A stretch of 64,000 nt of DNA, taken from assembly GCF_001431705.1 (NCBI RefSeq), contig NZ_LJWX01000001.1:310001-374000 (forward strand), read 5' to 3'. Source of the DNA: Ferrovum sp. JA12 (GTDB lineage Bacteria > Pseudomonadota > Gammaproteobacteria > Burkholderiales > Ferrovaceae). The notes under the pieces were generated by a model. It worked only from the letters and a program-made list of their open reading frames with translations, did not search any database and was not told the DNA's origin. The position numbers and the translations under genes are program-made. Below, one piece after another: positions 1-12,397 of the stretch (the first letter of the stretch is position 1; each line of letters opens with the position of its first letter).

Positions 1-2
1 AA

Positions 3-83
3 TTAAAAGAAGCTGAGCAAAAAGTCTTAATCCTAACCCATGGTGAACTTAACGAGTTTGAAAATGGATCATCCTCTTCCTGA
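3..83 (+). CDS. xseB: Exodeoxyribonuclease VII small subunit, C-terminal end (partial)
   Basis: The window opens inside a reading frame whose last 26 codons read LKEAEQKVLILTHGEL and then a short acidic/serine tail before a TGA at 81-83. The LxEAEQKV-hL pattern is the C-terminal helix of XseB, the small subunit of the nuclease that degrades single-stranded DNA. The 5' part lies outside the window. The stop falls 20 bases inside ispA if that gene starts at 64, the usual tight xseB-ispA arrangement of proteobacteria. Identification rests on this short tail plus context. Confidence 0.75.
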   Translation, partial: LKEAEQKVLILTHGELNEFENGSSSS

Positions 84-960
84 TTTTGACAATTGGTCAG
101 CGGGTTGCATCAATCTGGTTAATCAATTTCTCGAGACTCACCTCCCTGCCCCAGAATTAGAACCTCAAGAACTACATCAGGCAATGCGCTATGCTGTTCT
201 TGGAGCTGGTAAACGTATTCGCCCATTACTATGTTTTGCCAGTGGCCAGATTACTCAAGCAAACATCCATGATTTGTGTGTGGCCTCTGGTGCCATAGAA
301 CTCATTCATGCTTATTCTTTAGTGCATGATGATATGCCTGCCATGGATAATGATGTACTCAGACGGGGCCAACCCACCTGCCACGTCAAATTTGGCGAAG
401 CCATTGCGCTTCTTGCTGGCGATACACTACAGACTTTAGCCTTTGAATGGTTAAGTCATGCCAATAACAATGCTGAAAAACAGTTACAGTTAATTCGTCT
501 ACTCGCCCAAGCATCAGGCTCCCTTGGTATGGGAGGGGGGCAGGCTATTGATTTACTTCATGTTAATCAACCGATAGATATACAGCTTCTTGAGAAGATG
601 CATAAAATGAAAACAGGCGCGTTAATTGAGACTTCAATTCTGATAGGCGCCCATTGCGGACAAGCGCTCCAAGAAAGTCAATATAAACAACTCAGCGTCA
701 TCGGACAGAATTTAGGCCTTATTTTCCAAATTAAAGATGACTTACTAGATGCCCAGAGTGACTCCATCACGCTTGGAAAAACAGCTGGCAAGGATGCGGC
801 TCGCAACAAACCCACTTATGTGAGTATAATGGGTGTGGAAGAAGCGCAGCGTTTGCTAGAGCGACTTGCTCGTGACACCTACTTATTAATTGAGCAATTA
901 GGTGATTCTGCCCGTTATCTAATGCAACTGAGCCAACTATTTGTTCAACGCCAACATTAA
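64..960 (+). CDS. ispA: Farnesyl diphosphate synthase (geranyltranstransferase)
   Basis: Condenses IPP with DMAPP/GPP to make farnesyl diphosphate for undecaprenyl phosphate and quinone side chains. The protein (298 aa from ATG 64) carries both aspartate-rich motifs of trans-prenyltransferases: DDMPAMD at about residue 90 and DDLLD at about residue 225, with GKRIRP near the N terminus binding diphosphate. A longer in-frame start exists at 40, but 64 better matches family length and the overlap with xseB; neither has a strong ribosome binding site. dxs follows 3 bases after the stop, so isoprenoid precursor synthesis and chain elongation are co-transcribed. Confidence 0.95.
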   Translation: MDHPLPDFDNWSAGCINLVNQFLETHLPAPELEPQELHQAMRYAVLGAGKRIRPLLCFASGQITQANIHDLCVASGAIELIHAYSLVHDDMPAMDNDVLRRGQPTCHVKFGEAIALLAGDTLQTLAFEWLSHANNNAEKQLQLIRLLAQASGSLGMGGGQAIDLLHVNQPIDIQLLEKMHKMKTGALIETSILIGAHCGQALQESQYKQLSVIGQNLGLIFQIKDDLLDAQSDSITLGKTAGKDAARNKPTYVSIMGVEEAQRLLERLARDTYLLIEQLGDSARYLMQLSQLFVQRQH

Positions 961-963
961 CTC

Positions 964-2850
964 ATGACAACCTTTACGCCTACGCCACTTTTAGATACTG
1001 TCAATTGGCCTCATCAACTACGTGCACTGGGGCGAGAGCAATTAACTGATTTAACAAAAGAATTAAGACAGTTCGTTTTAGAATCTGTAGCTTCCACTGG
1101 CGGCCATCTATCCAGCAATCTTGGCACTATCGAACTCACCGTGGCATTACATTGGGTATTTAATACACCAGATGATCGCTTAATCTTCGATGTTGGCCAT
1201 CAAACCTATGCGCACAAGATTCTCACTGGGCGTCGTGAGGGCATGAAACAACTGCGTATCAAAGGAGGAATGTCTGGCTTTCCAAAACGCAGTGAGAGTG
1301 AATATGATGCTTTTGGTACTGCTCACTCGAGCACTTCCATCAGCGCCGCCTTAGGTATGGCTACAGCCTTTAAACAGCTCGGTTTATCAAGAAAAGTGGT
1401 GGCCGTTATTGGTGATGGAGCACTCACTGGTGGCATGGCTTTTGAAGCCATGAACAATGCGCGCAATACAGGCTCTGACTTAATTGTTATTTTAAACGAC
1501 AATGAAATGTCGATCTCGAGGCCCGTGGGAGCTCTGAGCAATTATTTGGCACGTATCATGTCAGGCCGAGTCTATAACAGCGTCAGAAAACAAAGTGAAA
1601 AAGTGTTAGGAGTGGCTCCCCCTATATTAGAAATGGCCAAACGCTGGGAAGAACATTTTAAAGGTTTTATGAATCCTCCCGCCACACTCTTTGAAGAATT
1701 TGGTTTTAACTATATTGGTCCCATTGACGGCCATAATTTAGACACTTTGGTATCCACTCTGACTAATGTAAAACGCCTCTCTGGACCGCAGTTCTTGCAT
1801 ATTATTACTAAAAAAGGCAAAGGCTATGAGCCGGCCGAATTAGACCCTATTCTCTATCATGGGGTGACCCCCTTTGATCCTGCCGTTGGCATTACCCAAC
1901 AACCCAGTACTAAACTCTCTTATACACAAATTTTTGGTGAGTGGTTATGCGATATGGCTGAGCATGACAGCCGGCTGGTGGGCATTACTCCCGCCATGTG
2001 TGAGGGATCGGGTTTAGTGGAGTTTTCCAAGCAATATCCTGAGCGTTATTTTGATGTAGGTATTGCTGAACAGCATGCGCTCACTTTCGCTGCCGGCCTT
2101 GCTGCAGAAGGGTTAAAACCCATAGTGGCAATCTACTCAACCTTTTTACAAAGGGCCTATGATCAACTGATTCATGACATCGCCCTACAGAATTTACCTG
2201 TCACCTTCGCCATTGATCGGGCGGGTTTAGTGGGGGCCGATGGCGCCACTCATTGTGGCAGCTTTGATTTAACCTACCTGCGTTGCCTACCAAACATGGT
2301 AGTCATGGCTCCTGCCGATGAAAATGAATGCCGAAAAATGCTGACTACTGCCTATTATCACCAAGGACCTGCGGCCGTGCGTTACCCTAGAGGTAGCGGG
2401 CCAGGAGAAAAGATTGTCAAAGATTTTGAAACCTTGGAAATTGGTCGTGCAGAGATACGTCGTCAAGGTAAATATGTGGTAATACTGGCCTTTGGGTCAG
2501 TGTTAGGCCCAGCACTACAGGCTGGCCAAGAACTTAACGCGACGGTGGTAAATATGCGTTTTATTAAGCCACTAGATGAATCCTTAATCTTAGCTATGGC
2601 GCTAAATCATCAACTTCTTGTAACCGTTGAGGAAAACGTCATCCAAGGAGGAGCAGGAAGTGCCATTGCTGAAGTATTAGCAACCCATGCTCTAGCCATC
2701 CCACTACTACAGCTAGGATTACCTGATAAATGGATAGACCAAGGCGATCCTAAATTACTTTTACAGGAAGTCGGTCTTGATGCCAAAGGTCTACTCAACG
2801 CAATTGAGGCCAGACTATCCTCACTACAATTACGGCGAAGTGGAACTTAA
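964..2850 (+). CDS. dxs: 1-deoxy-D-xylulose-5-phosphate synthase
   Basis: Thiamine-diphosphate enzyme joining pyruvate and glyceraldehyde 3-phosphate, first step of the MEP isoprenoid pathway and also feeding thiamine and pyridoxal synthesis. 628 aa, normal length. The cofactor motif GDGALTGG begins near residue 150 with NDNEMSIS about 25 residues on; the EQHA catalytic glutamate motif is near residue 369, and the transketolase C-terminal domain ([15 protein letters not shown]) follows. It sits between ispA and folE2 with a very short upstream spacer. ispH, the last MEP enzyme, is encoded at 23.9 kb in the same window. Confidence 0.97.
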   Translation: MTTFTPTPLLDTVNWPHQLRALGREQLTDLTKELRQFVLESVASTGGHLSSNLGTIELTVALHWVFNTPDDRLIFDVGHQTYAHKILTGRREGMKQLRIKGGMSGFPKRSESEYDAFGTAHSSTSISAALGMATAFKQLGLSRKVVAVIGDGALTGGMAFEAMNNARNTGSDLIVILNDNEMSISRPVGALSNYLARIMSGRVYNSVRKQSEKVLGVAPPILEMAKRWEEHFKGFMNPPATLFEEFGFNYIGPIDGHNLDTLVSTLTNVKRLSGPQFLHIITKKGKGYEPAELDPILYHGVTPFDPAVGITQQPSTKLSYTQIFGEWLCDMAEHDSRLVGITPAMCEGSGLVEFSKQYPERYFDVGIAEQHALTFAAGLAAEGLKPIVAIYSTFLQRAYDQLIHDIALQNLPVTFAIDRAGLVGADGATHCGSFDLTYLRCLPNMVVMAPADENECRKMLTTAYYHQGPAAVRYPRGSGPGEKIVKDFETLEIGRAEIRRQGKYVVILAFGSVLGPALQAGQELNATVVNMRFIKPLDESLILAMALNHQLLVTVEENVIQGGAGSAIAEVLATHALAIPLLQLGLPDKWIDQGDPKLLLQEVGLDAKGLLNAIEARLSSLQLRRSGT

Positions 2851-2896
2851 CGTGGGTAAAACACCTCAAACAAATATCAGTCCACTTGGAGACATT

Positions 2897-3718
2897 ATGA
2901 ACGCCCCTGATAACCATCTTATTCCCGATATCCAATCAACAGCTGATACACGTCAGATTGCCATTGATCGTGTTGGGATAAAAGGTATCCGTCATCCTAT
3001 TAGAGTGTCCGATCGTGAATTAGGCGATGCACAAAATACCATTGCCTCTTTTAATATGTACGTACACTTACCACAGCATTTTAAAGGGACACACATGTCT
3101 CGCTTTGTGGAAATACTTAATCGCGAAGGACGAGAAATTTCAGTGACCTCCTTTGGCGCGATGCTCCAAGAAATGGTGGAGCGCCTTGACGCACAGGCCG
3201 GCCATATTGAAATGCAATTTCCTTATTTTGTGAATAAAACAGCTCCTGTCTCAGGAGTTCGCTCGTTAATCGATTACGATGTGACCTTTATTGGAGAAAT
3301 TCACGAAGGGCAAGTCACTTTCACCATGAAAGTACTGGTGCCCGTTACCTCCCTTTGCCCTTGCTCGAAAGAAATCTCTGATTATGGTGCCCATAACCAA
3401 CGCTCCCATGTCACGATCACAGCACGCCTAAATCGTTTCATGTGGATCGAGGAAGTGATACGAGTCGCTGAGGAATCTGCCTCTTGTGAGCTCTTTGGTT
3501 TATTAAAACGACCCGATGAGAAATGGGTGACTGAACGCGCCTACGATAATCCTAAGTTTGTAGAAGATATGGTTCGTGACATTGCTCACCGATTAAATCA
3601 AGAACCTAGAATTGATCACTATATTGTGGAATCAGAAAACTTTGAATCCATTCATAATCATTCTGCTTACGCACTCATTGAAAGAGACAAAATTAAGCAT
3701 CCTGTTACTTCCCTTTAG
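2897..3718 (+). CDS. folE2: GTP cyclohydrolase FolE2 (type IB)
   Basis: Converts GTP to 7,8-dihydroneopterin triphosphate, the entry to folate/pterin synthesis; the IB type is metal-promiscuous. 273 aa from the ATG at 2897, preceded by TTGGAGA at 2886-2892; the frame is open further upstream into dxs, but [21 protein letters not shown] is the family N terminus. The metal-ligand cysteine motif LCPCSKEIS and the following GAHNQRSHV segment are intact. The 3' end overlaps the convergent glnS by 14 bases. No folE1 is visible here, so this may be the sole cyclohydrolase of the pathway (inference). Confidence 0.95.
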   Translation: MNAPDNHLIPDIQSTADTRQIAIDRVGIKGIRHPIRVSDRELGDAQNTIASFNMYVHLPQHFKGTHMSRFVEILNREGREISVTSFGAMLQEMVERLDAQAGHIEMQFPYFVNKTAPVSGVRSLIDYDVTFIGEIHEGQVTFTMKVLVPVTSLCPCSKEISDYGAHNQRSHVTITARLNRFMWIEEVIRVAEESASCELFGLLKRPDEKWVTERAYDNPKFVEDMVRDIAHRLNQEPRIDHYIVESENFESIHNHSAYALIERDKIKHPVTSL

Positions 3719-5369
3719 GGTTGTTCCAAGTATCTCTTAAACTCACAGCTCGATTAAAAATTGGGCTGTGTGGTTGACTATCCACCTCATCAAGACAAAA
3801 GTAGCCCAGACGTTCAAACTGAAAGGATTGTCCAGCTTGCGTATTAAAAAGCTGAGGCTCCACCAGTGAGTCTTTTAGAACAATGAGTGAATCGGGATTC
3901 AGGGCTTGCTCATAGTTCTCTAAAACACCAGGATTAGGGTCTTTGAATAAGCGATCAAACAGTCGAATCTCCGCTTTCAATGCTTGTGAAGGTGACAACC
4001 AATGAATATTACCTTTTACTTTGACGGTATCAGCACCGGGTGTACCACTTTTTGTTTCAGGTAAATACTCAGCATGAATAGTGAGTAACTCTCCAGTGTG
4101 AGGATCTACATCAAACCCGGTGCAACGAATCACATAAGCGTAACGCAAACGAACCTCAGAGCCTGGAGTGAGCCTAAAGAATCCTTTTACGGGTTGCTGC
4201 ATGAAATCATCCCGTTCGATCACAAGCTCACGGGTAAATAGCAGTTCACGCTTCCCCCATTCTGGATAATGGGGATGATTAGGAGCAAGACACACCTCAC
4301 TCATTCCCTCAGGATAATTATCAATAATTAATTTTACGGGATGTAATACAGCCACTCTTCTGGGAGCGTTGAGATTCAAGTCCTCTCTCAAACAATCCTC
4401 AAGAACCGTCACATCAATTAAGCTTTCCGCTTTGGAAACACCAATTCTCTCGCAAAAAGTACGGATTGATCCTGGGCTGTAACCACGTCGTTTAAGCCCC
4501 GCTAAAGTTGGCATACGTGGATCATCCCAGCCCGACACATGCCCTTGATTAACGAGATCTAACAGCTTGCGTTTACTCATCATGGTGAATGTCAAATTTA
4601 ACCTAGAGAACTCATATTGATGAGGCTCAGAGGGAATATCGGCGTGCTGAATTACCCAATCATAAAGAGGTCTATGGTCCTCAAACTCAAGGGTGCAGAT
4701 GGAATGGGTAATGGATTCTAAAGCATCAGAAATCGCATGGGCATAATCATACATTGGATAAATACACCAAGCATTACCGGTACGCCAATGTGCCGCATGT
4801 CGAATACGATAGATAATTGGGTCGCGTAAATTCATATTAGGCGATGCCATATCTATTTTTAAACGTAAAACATGTTCTCCATCTTGGTATGTGCCTGCGC
4901 GCATAGCGCGAAATAGCGTTAAATTATCGGCGATACTTCTCTCACGAAAAGGGCTGTTTTTTCCAGGAGAGGTCAATGTTCCTCGATACTCTCTAATGTG
5001 CTCTGCGCTAAGACTGTCCACATAGGCAAGCTCTCTGTTAATAAGCGACTCAGCAATAGCATAGCAACGCTCAAAATAATCAGAGGCATAATATAAGTGG
5101 GAGCCCCAATCAAAGCCTAGCCAACGTACCGTATCAATGATGGAGTCTACATACTCTGTATCTTCTTTAGTCGGGTTGGTATCATCAAAACGTAAATGAC
5201 ATTGTCCCTCAAAATCTCGAGCAAGACCAAAGTTTAAGCAAATGGATTTGGCATGACCAATATGTAGGTAACCATTCGGTTCAGGAGGAAACCTGGTCGC
5301 AACACGACCTGAAGTTTGATTATGTTTTAAGTCTTCCTCAATAATCTGACGTATAAAGTTGGCAGCCAT
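3705..5369 (-). CDS. glnS: Glutaminyl-tRNA synthetase
   Basis: Class I aminoacyl-tRNA synthetase charging tRNA-Gln. 554 aa, typical of GlnS. The HIGH motif is present in [16 protein letters not shown] near residue 28, and the KMSKS-loop equivalent reads MMSKRKL; the C-terminal anticodon-binding beta-barrel domain ([15 protein letters not shown] onward) is complete. It distinguishes itself from glutamyl-tRNA synthetases by the [14 protein letters not shown] form and length. Monocistronic, convergent with folE2 (14-base overlap) and divergent from the HAD gene across a 158-base spacer. Confidence 0.96.
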   Translation of the reverse strand: MAANFIRQIIEEDLKHNQTSGRVATRFPPEPNGYLHIGHAKSICLNFGLARDFEGQCHLRFDDTNPTKEDTEYVDSIIDTVRWLGFDWGSHLYYASDYFERCYAIAESLINRELAYVDSLSAEHIREYRGTLTSPGKNSPFRERSIADNLTLFRAMRAGTYQDGEHVLRLKIDMASPNMNLRDPIIYRIRHAAHWRTGNAWCIYPMYDYAHAISDALESITHSICTLEFEDHRPLYDWVIQHADIPSEPHQYEFSRLNLTFTMMSKRKLLDLVNQGHVSGWDDPRMPTLAGLKRRGYSPGSIRTFCERIGVSKAESLIDVTVLEDCLREDLNLNAPRRVAVLHPVKLIIDNYPEGMSEVCLAPNHPHYPEWGKRELLFTRELVIERDDFMQQPVKGFFRLTPGSEVRLRYAYVIRCTGFDVDPHTGELLTIHAEYLPETKSGTPGADTVKVKGNIHWLSPSQALKAEIRLFDRLFKDPNPGVLENYEQALNPDSLIVLKDSLVEPQLFNTQAGQSFQFERLGYFCLDEVDSQPHSPIFNRAVSLRDTWNNPKGK

Positions 5370-5527
5370 ATAACTCGATAAAAAATGGAATAGTGCTAGT
5401 TTAAGCCCTAGTGCTCAAGCACTCAAGTTGAAAAAGGTAATTGTTTACAACAAATTCTTTGAAAAGTATTTTTAGGTTTTTATTCACGGAGAGTAAAATA
5501 ATCTTCATTACCATTTAGGAACACCCT

Positions 5528-6415
5528 ATGACTTCTACGCCTGAGTTTGTTCAAAACACCATTGCTATGGTGTATGACTTTGATGGCACACTGTGCCCGC
5601 AACCTATGCAGGAGTATACCGTATTACCCAAACTCGGAATTCAACCCGAGGAATTTTGGCGGTGGGTAGAGGAAGACGCGAAACAGACTGGGGGAGAGAA
5701 AATGCTGGTTTATATGCGTTTATTGTTGGAGGAAGCTAATAACCGACGGGTTTATATCAGCCGCGATGATTTTCGTAAAATGGGTAAAGATATTGAATAC
5801 TTCCCTGGTGTACAAGAATGGTTTTCTAAAATCAATCAATACGTTAAACGCCAAAGCCAAGGTAGCGTGACGATTCAGCACTACATTATTTCCGCCGGAA
5901 TGAAAGAAATTTTAGAGGGTATTTCTATCCGTAAGTTTTTTAAGCAAATCTACGCTTCAGAATACCATTTCAACTTTCAGGGTCTCGCCACATTTCCCAA
6001 ACAACTCATTACAGACACCACTAAAACCCAATATCTCTTTCGTGTTAATAAAGGAAAAGAAGCCTTAGAGGAATCAATTAATGAACACATGCCAGAGTGG
6101 CTACGACCCATTCCTTTTGAAAATATTATTTATATCGGTGATGGCATGACTGATGTGCCAAGTATGGCGCTTACTAAAAAAAACGGTGGGCATACTATTG
6201 CCGTGTATCCAAGTGAAGACGCCCAGGATCAAGCTACTTGCATTAAGCTACTGAAAGCCAAACGGGTGGATTTTATCGCCCCCGCTAACTATCAAAAAGA
6301 CAGCCCCCTCTTTCACCGTGTGCAATTACTACTAAATAAAATTCTTAGCTCTATGGCCTATCAACAGGAGGTATTTACCAGTCAACTCCATTACGGCATT
6401 GTAGACCATGACTAA
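5528..6415 (+). CDS. HAD-superfamily phosphatase
   Basis: 295-aa haloacid-dehalogenase-type hydrolase. Motif I DFDGTL (nucleophile Asp) is at residues 17-22 and the acidic motif III/IV reads GDGMTDVPSMA near residue 203. A helical cap lies between them. The start ATG is preceded by AGGAACACCC. The substrate cannot be read from sequence; the class fits a small phosphorylated metabolite or a phosphoserine-phosphatase-like role. Its stop overlaps the start of birA by 8 bases, so it probably leads a small operon with birA and coaX. Confidence 0.8.
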   Translation: MTSTPEFVQNTIAMVYDFDGTLCPQPMQEYTVLPKLGIQPEEFWRWVEEDAKQTGGEKMLVYMRLLLEEANNRRVYISRDDFRKMGKDIEYFPGVQEWFSKINQYVKRQSQGSVTIQHYIISAGMKEILEGISIRKFFKQIYASEYHFNFQGLATFPKQLITDTTKTQYLFRVNKGKEALEESINEHMPEWLRPIPFENIIYIGDGMTDVPSMALTKKNGGHTIAVYPSEDAQDQATCIKLLKAKRVDFIAPANYQKDSPLFHRVQLLLNKILSSMAYQQEVFTSQLHYGIVDHD

Positions 6416-7208
6416 GCACCCCCTTTGGCAAACAACACTATTCAGTCAGTATCTACATAATAACCTGTTTGATATTCAGGTTATTGATGAATTACCCTCC
6501 AGTAACGATTATTTATTAACAGCTCTCAAACAACAGACTATTCATTCTCCTACCTGTATCCTCGCTCTCAATCAAACCCATGGCCGCGCTCGTCAAGGGA
6601 AAACTTGGCTCTCTGACACAGAGCAGTCCCTGACTTTTTCTGTGAATTATTTATTTCATTTACCGCTTCCTCTCACCACTGCTCTTCCTCTTGTGATTGC
6701 CCTCGCCCTATGCGATGTTCTAAACCTACTTGAGGTGTCCGAGGTTAAAATTAAGTGGCCTAACGATCTGCTGAGACAACATAAAAAACTGGCGGGAATT
6801 TTAGTGGAATGCGCCAACTATACAGAGGATTCCTGTCAGTTAGTAATAGGGGTCGGGATAAATGTAGGTAATAACTCCACTCTTCAACAGTCCGTTGATC
6901 AACCGTTAGAAAATTGTTCAAATGCCTCAGGAATAGCTCCTCCTCGAGAAAAGTTACTGGCCTTAATACTTAACCAATTGAGTCTTTATTTAACACAATT
7001 TGAACAATCTGGCTTTGCACACTTTAAAAAACGCTATTTAGCGCATTGCGTTCACTATCAAGAGAGTATTGAATTAATTATGCCCAATGACGCTTCACTG
7101 ATCGGCGTGCATGAGGATATATTAGATAATGGTGCGATTGTTATAGGCCATCAAAGTGGTCAATCTATTGTGCATTCAGGTGAAGTGAGCCTGCGGAGAT
7201 TATCTTGA
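6408..7208 (+). CDS. birA: Biotin--protein ligase, short form without DNA-binding domain
   Basis: Attaches biotin to the carboxyl carrier protein of acetyl-CoA carboxylase via biotinyl-AMP. 266 aa. The GRxRQGKTW biotinyl-AMP loop (GRARQGKTWLS) is near residue 62, followed by KWPNDLL and KLAGILVE, and a small C-terminal SH3-like part. The N terminus goes straight into the catalytic domain: the winged-helix repressor domain of E. coli BirA is absent, so this is a class I enzyme unlikely to act as a biotin operon repressor. It overlaps the upstream HAD gene by 8 bases and coaX by 4. Confidence 0.92.
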   Translation: MTKHPLWQTTLFSQYLHNNLFDIQVIDELPSSNDYLLTALKQQTIHSPTCILALNQTHGRARQGKTWLSDTEQSLTFSVNYLFHLPLPLTTALPLVIALALCDVLNLLEVSEVKIKWPNDLLRQHKKLAGILVECANYTEDSCQLVIGVGINVGNNSTLQQSVDQPLENCSNASGIAPPREKLLALILNQLSLYLTQFEQSGFAHFKKRYLAHCVHYQESIELIMPNDASLIGVHEDILDNGAIVIGHQSGQSIVHSGEVSLRRLS

Positions 7209-7933
7209 AGCTAGCACTAGATATTGGTAATACATTTATTAAATGGGGATTAAGGCATGACGGAGCATGGCTCAATCAAGGAAGTATCCCCACCCAAGAC
7301 ATACACTTGGTGTTGCCTCTTCTTAACTCTTATCATCCACAAGCCTTGTATGTTGCCAATGTCTCCAGTAAACGCTTCAACCAGCGACTCCATGAGATGA
7401 GTGCCCCATTAAAAATAGCGACTTTCTATTTAACGGGAGAGAGTCAGCTTGCCCCACTCATTAACTGCTATGACAAGCCTCAAGAGCTTGGGGTGGACAG
7501 ATGGTTATCTTTATTTGCCGCAAGACAGCGACTACAGGGCTCAGTATTAGTGGTGAACTCAGGAACAGCCACCACCATAGATGCCCTCAATCATGATCAC
7601 CGATTTCTAGGAGGAATCATTATCCCAGGCCTGACCATGATGACTAGAGCACTTCACGTGGGTACAGCCAATCTGCCCTGGGTCACGGGGAAGGCCGACA
7701 CGTGGCCTAAGAATAGCGCCAACGCCCTCACGCGCGGCGCCATTGACGCCACAGTGGGAGCCATTATGGAGCGCCATAAACAATTCATCAAAGAGTCCGA
7801 TGGATCGTCCATTTCATTAATTCTTAGCGGTGGCAACGCTCCTCTAATCAGCCCACACTTATCCCTCCCCCATCAAGGCGTGGAACATCTCACGTTACAA
7901 GGTTTGGGATATTATATAGATCAGCATTCTTAA
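7205..7933 (+). CDS. coaX: Type III pantothenate kinase
   Basis: First committed step of coenzyme A synthesis: phosphorylates pantothenate, in a form not inhibited by CoA. 242 aa. The ASKHA-fold phosphate loop DIGNTFIKWG begins at residue 5; the catalytic-region motif ELGVDRW and the second phosphate segment VVNSGTATTIDAL are present, then GGIIIPGL. The start is TTG, the only candidate that gives the family N terminus MKLALDIGNT; it overlaps the birA stop (TTGA), indicating coupled translation. birA-coaX adjacency is common in betaproteobacteria. Confidence 0.93.
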   Translation: MKLALDIGNTFIKWGLRHDGAWLNQGSIPTQDIHLVLPLLNSYHPQALYVANVSSKRFNQRLHEMSAPLKIATFYLTGESQLAPLINCYDKPQELGVDRWLSLFAARQRLQGSVLVVNSGTATTIDALNHDHRFLGGIIIPGLTMMTRALHVGTANLPWVTGKADTWPKNSANALTRGAIDATVGAIMERHKQFIKESDGSSISLILSGGNAPLISPHLSLPHQGVEHLTLQGLGYYIDQHS

Positions 7934-7949
7934 AGAAGGATTTCTGGAA

Positions 7950-8426
7950 TTATAAACGGCGAATTCTGGAGAGTAATTGAGTGGTTGATCGATCATACTC
8001 GAAAGGTACAGAATAGACACTACCGCCGTGGGCTTTTACTAAATCGGCTCCTACTATTTTATCCACACTCCAATCTCCCCCTTTAACCAATACATCGGGC
8101 AGGATATCTTCGATTCGCCTAAGAGGGGTGTCTTCCTCAAACCAAGTCACAAGACTCACCGCTTCCAAGGAGGCCACAACGGCCAAACGATCTTGCAAAG
8201 AATTAATAGGGCGATCCTCTCCTTTACCCAGTCGTTTAACAGATTGATCACTGTTAAGAGCTACCACGAGAGAAGCACCCAAGGATCTTGCTTGCGCCAA
8301 ATAAGTTACATGACCGCGATGGAGGATATCAAACACCCCATTGGTAAATACCAGTGGTCGCGATAACAACTTAATACGCTCAATACATTGCCCAGGAGAG
8401 ACAATTTTCTGTTCAAAAAAAACCAT
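7950..8426 (-). CDS. rfaE2: D-glycero-beta-D-manno-heptose 1-phosphate adenylyltransferase
   Basis: Activates heptose 1-phosphate to ADP-heptose for the LPS inner core. 158 aa: only the nucleotidyltransferase half of E. coli HldE, so the kinase (HldA) must be encoded separately and is not in this window. The cytidylyltransferase-fold HxGH signature appears as NGVFDILHRGHVTYL near residue 29, with VALNSDQSV and a C-terminal TTQLLSRI segment. It follows the BON lipoprotein gene by 6 bases and gmhA lies before that, so two of the heptose-pathway enzymes share a transcript. Confidence 0.92.
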   Translation of the reverse strand: MVFFEQKIVSPGQCIERIKLLSRPLVFTNGVFDILHRGHVTYLAQARSLGASLVVALNSDQSVKRLGKGEDRPINSLQDRLAVVASLEAVSLVTWFEEDTPLRRIEDILPDVLVKGGDWSVDKIVGADLVKAHGGSVYSVPFEYDRSTTQLLSRIRRL

Positions 8427-8432
8427 ATCAGC

Positions 8433-9753
<1,321 letters not shown>

Positions 9754-9824
9754 TTATTGATAAGAAATATGAAAAGATTATACTTGTCTTAGAACTCTGT
9801 CATCTTTTTTTCCTAGGACTTTTG

Positions 9825-10676
9825 ATGAATCATACTCCACCGGGCACTCTCTTTGTGGTGGCAACCCCCATCGGTCACCGAGCTGACGCTAGCCAAAGAA
9901 TGATTTCTACCCTACAACAGGTGTCGCTGATTGCCGCTGAAGATACCCGACACTCTCAGCCACTGCTCTCTCATTATGACATCACCACGCCATTGTGTTC
10001 GTTACATGAACATAATGAACACTCTCAAAGCCAACAACTCGTTGATAAACTCCTTAAAGGAGAATCTATTGCTGTCATCTCAGACGCTGGCACGCCTGGC
10101 ATTAGTGACCCGGGACAAGTTCTCGTACAACTGGCTCACCAACACCATATTCCAGTCTCTCCCATTCCCGGGGCTAATGCCGCCATCTCATTAATGAGCG
10201 TAACCGGCTTTAAGAATGGGCGCTTTTTATTCATTGGTTTTCTACCCACCAAAACTCAAGAAAGAGCGACGCTACTCAAAGAACTCAAGGAAGAACCTTA
10301 CACTCTCCTCTTTTATGAAGCCCCTCATCGCATCAAGGAGACCTTAAGTACTCTCTGTGATGTGTTTGGTGAAGATAGATCTATTGTGATAGGGCGAGAA
10401 TTAACTAAATTATTTGAAGAAGTTCATTCAACCACTCTAGGCGAGGCCATCATCTGGGTTAGTGACAACCCTAACCGTCGCAAGGGAGAGTATGTATTGG
10501 CCGTGGAAGCGTATCAAGTTGATCAAAGAACTCTCGATGAAACCCGCCATGACAAGCTGATCACTGAGCTACTCAGTAAACTTTCATTAAGTGATGCGGT
10601 AAAACTTGCGGTTAATATTACGGGAGAGAAAAAGAACTTTCTCTACGACAGAGCACTTCGTCTTGCTACTCCCTAA
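9825..10676 (+). CDS. rsmI: 16S rRNA (cytidine-1402 2'-O)-methyltransferase
   Basis: Tetrapyrrole-methylase-fold enzyme that 2'-O-methylates C1402 in the decoding centre of 16S rRNA using SAM. 283 aa from the ATG at 9825 (a TTG just before it is in frame but TAGGAC spacing favours the ATG). Motifs: [11 protein letters not shown] at the N terminus, AAEDTRHS, and the SAM-loop [11 protein letters not shown] near residue 84, then PGANAAI and RELTKLFEE. It is divergent from gmhA; the related yraN gene that often lies between rsmI and the SIS gene is absent from the 80-base gap. Confidence 0.95.
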   Translation: MNHTPPGTLFVVATPIGHRADASQRMISTLQQVSLIAAEDTRHSQPLLSHYDITTPLCSLHEHNEHSQSQQLVDKLLKGESIAVISDAGTPGISDPGQVLVQLAHQHHIPVSPIPGANAAISLMSVTGFKNGRFLFIGFLPTKTQERATLLKELKEEPYTLLFYEAPHRIKETLSTLCDVFGEDRSIVIGRELTKLFEEVHSTTLGEAIIWVSDNPNRRKGEYVLAVEAYQVDQRTLDETRHDKLITELLSKLSLSDAVKLAVNITGEKKNFLYDRALRLATP

Positions 10677-11151
10677 AGTTATTAAATTGCAGTGGTTGAT
10701 TTAGCTCACTGGATTTAATGAGCCCAATAGCTTCTTGCAACGTATCTCTTTTAGCACCAGAAACCCGCACTACTTCTCCTTGAATAGAGCCCTGTACTTT
10801 CATTTTACTGTCTTTCAGTAATTTAATGATTTTCTTTGCTAGTTCAGTTTCAATACCCACTTTTACCGTCACCTGTTGCTTTACCTTGCTGCCACTAATG
10901 GCTTCGATATTTTTCAAATCAAGACTACGAATATCTATCCCACGCTTAACAAGACGCATATTCAGAATTTCTTTAACTTGATCTAATTTAAATTCATCAT
11001 CGGCAAAGACAGTTAACTCATAGTCAGATTGCTCAACACGGGCGTCAGAGCCTTTAAAGTCAAAACGGTTGCCTACTTCTTTGTTAGTCTGCTCCACCGC
11101 ATTTTTAATTTCCTGTTTATCTACTTCAGAAACAATATCAAAAGAAGGCAT
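10666..11151 (-). CDS. yajQ: YajQ-family nucleotide-binding protein
   Basis: 161-aa UPF0234/YajQ protein, two ferredoxin-like domains. The N terminus [19 protein letters not shown] and the [15 protein letters not shown] and [18 protein letters not shown] segments are family signatures. Homologues bind nucleotides and, in Xanthomonas and Pseudomonas, cyclic di-GMP; the exact role here is unknown. It is the last gene after argG (12-base gap), so it may be read from the arg transcript, and it converges on rsmI with an 11-base overlap. Confidence 0.93.
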   Translation of the reverse strand: MPSFDIVSEVDKQEIKNAVEQTNKEVGNRFDFKGSDARVEQSDYELTVFADDEFKLDQVKEILNMRLVKRGIDIRSLDLKNIEAISGSKVKQQVTVKVGIETELAKKIIKLLKDSKMKVQGSIQGEVVRVSGAKRDTLQEAIGLIKSSELNQPLQFNNFRE

Positions 11152-11163
11152 AATCTTTTCCTA

Positions 11164-12384
11164 TTATTTTCTCAACCGGGCGGCAATTCTCATGCGCAAA
11201 GCGTTTAAACGAATAAAACCGGCCGCATCGGACTGCTGATAAGCGCCACCATCCTCTTCAAAAGTTGAAATAGCAGGATCAAACAGGGAGTCGGTTGTTG
11301 AGTCACGACCTACTACCATCACGTTTCCTTTGTATAATTTTAAACGAACCCAACCATTGACATGAACTTGGGTATCATCAATTAATTTTTGCAGGGCTTG
11401 ACGCTCGGGACTCCACCAATATCCTGTGTAAATTAAAGAAGCATAACGGGGCATTAGATCATCCTTCAAATGAGCCACTTCGCGATCTAACGTGATCGAT
11501 TCAATGGCGCGATGAGCTTTTAATAAAATAGCTCCTCCAGGTGTTTCATAGCAGCCCCGTGATTTCATCCCCACATAACGATTTTCCACTAAATCTAGGC
11601 GACCAATACCATGCATACCACCCAAACGGTTAAGCTCTGTTAATACCTGAGCCGGGGTCATGGCTTTGCCATCAATGGCCACGACATCGCCTTGATTAAA
11701 AGTTAAATCAATATATTGTGCTTCATTAGAGGCTTGTTCAGGAGATAGCGTCCAGCGCCACATATCCTCTTCAGGTTCCCGTGCCGGATCCTCTAGCCCT
11801 TTACCTTCATAGGAAATATGCAATAAATTGGCATCCATACTATACGGACTGCCGCCTGTTTTATGTTTCATTTCCACAGGAATGCCATGTTTCTCTGCAT
11901 AAGCCAAGAGCTTTTCACGGGAAGTTAAATCCCATTCACGCCAAGGAGCAATGACTTTAATGCTAGGCTCTAAGGCGTAGTAACCCAACTCAAAGCGAAC
12001 TTGATCGTTGCCTTTTCCTGTTGCACCATGGGAGACGGCATCGGCGCCAGTTTCTCTGGCAATTTCAATTTGGCGTTTGGCAATTAAAGGTCGTGCAATA
12101 CTGGTTCCCAGTAAATACTCCCCCTCATAAATAGCATTGGCACGAAACATGGGGAACACAAAGTCGCGGGCAAACTCCTCACGCAAATCATCAATATAAA
12201 TATGACGAATACCAAATTGCAGAGCCTTAGCACGGGCGGGCTCCAACTCCTCACCTTGACCAATATCTGCTGTAAAAGTAATCACTTCACATTGATAAGT
12301 ATCTTGTAACCATTTCAAAATAACAGAGGTATCTAAACCACCAGAATAAGCTAACACAACTTTTTTTACATCACTCATACTCAT
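11164..12384 (-). CDS. argG: Argininosuccinate synthase
   Basis: Joins citrulline and aspartate with ATP to argininosuccinate. 406 aa, normal length. The PP-loop AYSGGLDTS begins at residue 12; [15 protein letters not shown]-type segment [16 protein letters not shown] contacts citrulline and aspartate, and [11 protein letters not shown] follows in the C-terminal half. Part of the minus-strand run argD-argF-argG (gaps 4 and 13 bases), giving three consecutive late steps except argininosuccinate lyase, which is not in the window. Confidence 0.96.
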   Translation of the reverse strand: MSMSDVKKVVLAYSGGLDTSVILKWLQDTYQCEVITFTADIGQGEELEPARAKALQFGIRHIYIDDLREEFARDFVFPMFRANAIYEGEYLLGTSIARPLIAKRQIEIARETGADAVSHGATGKGNDQVRFELGYYALEPSIKVIAPWREWDLTSREKLLAYAEKHGIPVEMKHKTGGSPYSMDANLLHISYEGKGLEDPAREPEEDMWRWTLSPEQASNEAQYIDLTFNQGDVVAIDGKAMTPAQVLTELNRLGGMHGIGRLDLVENRYVGMKSRGCYETPGGAILLKAHRAIESITLDREVAHLKDDLMPRYASLIYTGYWWSPERQALQKLIDDTQVHVNGWVRLKLYKGNVMVVGRDSTTDSLFDPAISTFEEDGGAYQQSDAAGFIRLNALRMRIAARLRK

Positions 12385-12397
12385 GTTTGTTAAACCT

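Noticed and set aside
5370-5527. Possible regulatory RNA between glnS and the HAD gene
   Set aside because: Only A+T-rich sequence with no stable fold or known motif.
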